From Treponema denticola (lineage in GTDB: Bacteria; Spirochaetota; Spirochaetia; Treponematales; Treponemataceae), in contig NZ_CP038800.1 in assembly GCF_024400535.1 (NCBI RefSeq), forward strand, positions 2,046,001 to 2,110,000: DNA of 64,000 nt, given 5' to 3'. Shown piece after piece: positions 63,313 to 64,000 of this stretch. The position numbers were made by a program, and so were the translations under genes. Below the pieces are notes generated by a model, which was not told the DNA's origin, ran no database searches, and saw only the letters and a list, made by a program, of their open reading frames with translations. Each line of letters opens with the position of its first letter. Position 1 is the first letter of the stretch.

Positions 63313-63995
63313 TTTATTTTTCCTTCATTATCAGAATTAGTTTTTGGTCTATATTCTATACCTTTTTCTGCGCATTTATATTCTTCAATAAACCAATCAT
63401 AGATGGCCATCAACCGCGAAGAAAACGATCTTTTAATCTTGCCGCCTATAAAAGGAATTATAGGAAATTTTGCAGTACTTACACAATGGATTAAAATATA
63501 ATCATCAAGATCATATACGCACATAGATAAGGCCATTGCTTCAGGCTGAAGAGAAATAAGGCTCATATCCGGATGTGTAATCTTTTGGGTATTTACGCAT
63601 ATCATACCAACATCCTTACCGCTTTTAAAATAACGGTACCTATAAATAAAATCTCCAAATGTAGCATCGACTTGACGAGCAAGGGTTTGTAGACCTTCAA
63701 ATTCCTCATTTAAAGGATCATCTATCCGCTCATAAGCTATACCGCTCGAAGTTTTTACTTCTTTTACTGCGTAGGATGTCAAATAAAGAGGCCTCATTTC
63801 CTGATAAGAGTTTGAAAAATATTCAGTACCTTCAAGTCCCGAAATATGACGCAATATTTTGGACACATCAGGATTATTGGAACCTTCTTTTTTATACAAA
63901 GACATAAATTCACCTAAAAAAGCAGGCTTTTGTTTCGGTAATTGTAAAGACATCTTTTCAGAAAGAGCCAATATAGGCTGCATTTCTGCTTTCAT
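63309..63995 (-). CDS. Hypothetical protein, possibly continuing beyond the window
   Basis: A 228-aa frame begins [15 protein letters not shown] 5 bases from the right edge; the frame is still open at the edge, so the true start may be outside. There is no signal peptide in the visible part. It has mixed alpha/beta content ([36 protein letters not shown]). No family is recognised. It overlaps the immunophilin gene and is upstream in the same operon. Confidence 0.6.
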   Translation of the reverse strand: MKAEMQPILALSEKMSLQLPKQKPAFLGEFMSLYKKEGSNNPDVSKILRHISGLEGTEYFSNSYQEMRPLYLTSYAVKEVKTSSGIAYERIDDPLNEEFEGLQTLARQVDATFGDFIYRYRYFKSGKDVGMICVNTQKITHPDMSLISLQPEAMALSMCVYDLDDYILIHCVSTAKFPIIPFIGGKIKRSFSSRLMAIYDWFIEEYKCAEKGIEYRPKTNSDNEGKIK

Positions 63996-64000
63996 ATTTG

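Noticed and set aside
1-64000. tRNA or rRNA genes
   Set aside because: I looked for T-loop-like GGTTCGAATCC patterns and rRNA landmarks in the gaps and saw none; a dedicated search could still find one.

Overview
The window looks like chromosomal DNA of an oral treponeme, most likely Treponema denticola or a very close relative. This rests on the AT-rich coding sequence, the many small lipoproteins, a cyclophilin-FKBP fusion immunophilin, a 'Trep_Strep' type ECF membrane protein, and two lipoproteins with a formylglycine-enzyme-like fold whose 3' ends differ in the way diversity-generating retroelement (DGR) targets differ (as in TvpA of T. denticola). The species call is inference; no rRNA or tRNA was recognised here.

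Layout. 0-2 kb: a truncated HAD phosphatase/phosphoribosyltransferase fusion converging on a small radical SAM protein. 2-13 kb: mostly minus-strand housekeeping and envelope genes (acyl-CoA synthetase, NlpC/P60 and TraB lipoproteins, a frameshifted THUMP rRNA methyltransferase, a frameshifted sigma-70 factor, groES, a secreted trypsin-like protease operon, acetate kinase). 13-23 kb: CHASE2 cyclase, MATE and YitT membrane proteins, ornithine carbamoyltransferase, a PhnC-PhnE-PhnE transporter without its binding protein, and peptidase T. 23-28 kb: a heterodimeric ABC exporter and an AraC regulator. 28-41 kb: an accessory region that looks richer in G+C. It holds two tandem DGR target lipoproteins, a DNA-binding/Ig-like protein, 23-bp and 8-bp tandem repeats, a second ABC pair, an Rpn-type nuclease gene, and an ECF importer (S component, double ATPase, CbiQ-like T component). 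41-64 kb: PcrA/UvrD helicase, a large spirochaete hypothetical protein, a redox trio (CXXC peptide, polyferredoxin, TlpA) joined to cbiE-cbiT, an ABC-2 exporter with an orphan histidine kinase, cobU-cobS-cobC, ddl, malQ, clpP, cbiB, an SH3 lipoprotein and the dual immunophilin.

How genes work together. CbiE, CbiT, CobU, CobS, a CobC-like phosphatase and CbiB are scattered parts of cobalamin synthesis, but cobS carries an in-frame stop. The ECF genes and the ABC pair at 33-41 kb resemble one split operon, perhaps for haem or another iron compound. The two variable lipoproteins would be surface display proteins diversified in trans, because no reverse transcriptase or template repeat is visible here.

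Main things to check: the adenine-type codon variation between the two lipoprotein 3' ends; a double-hairpin repeat whose stems differ between copies, one copy lying in frame inside the CbiQ-like gene; a perfect 12 x 8-bp repeat just downstream of a promoter; three disrupted genes (two by extra bases in A/T runs, one by a stop codon); and a set of promoters placed so close to start codons that leaderless mRNAs are predicted.
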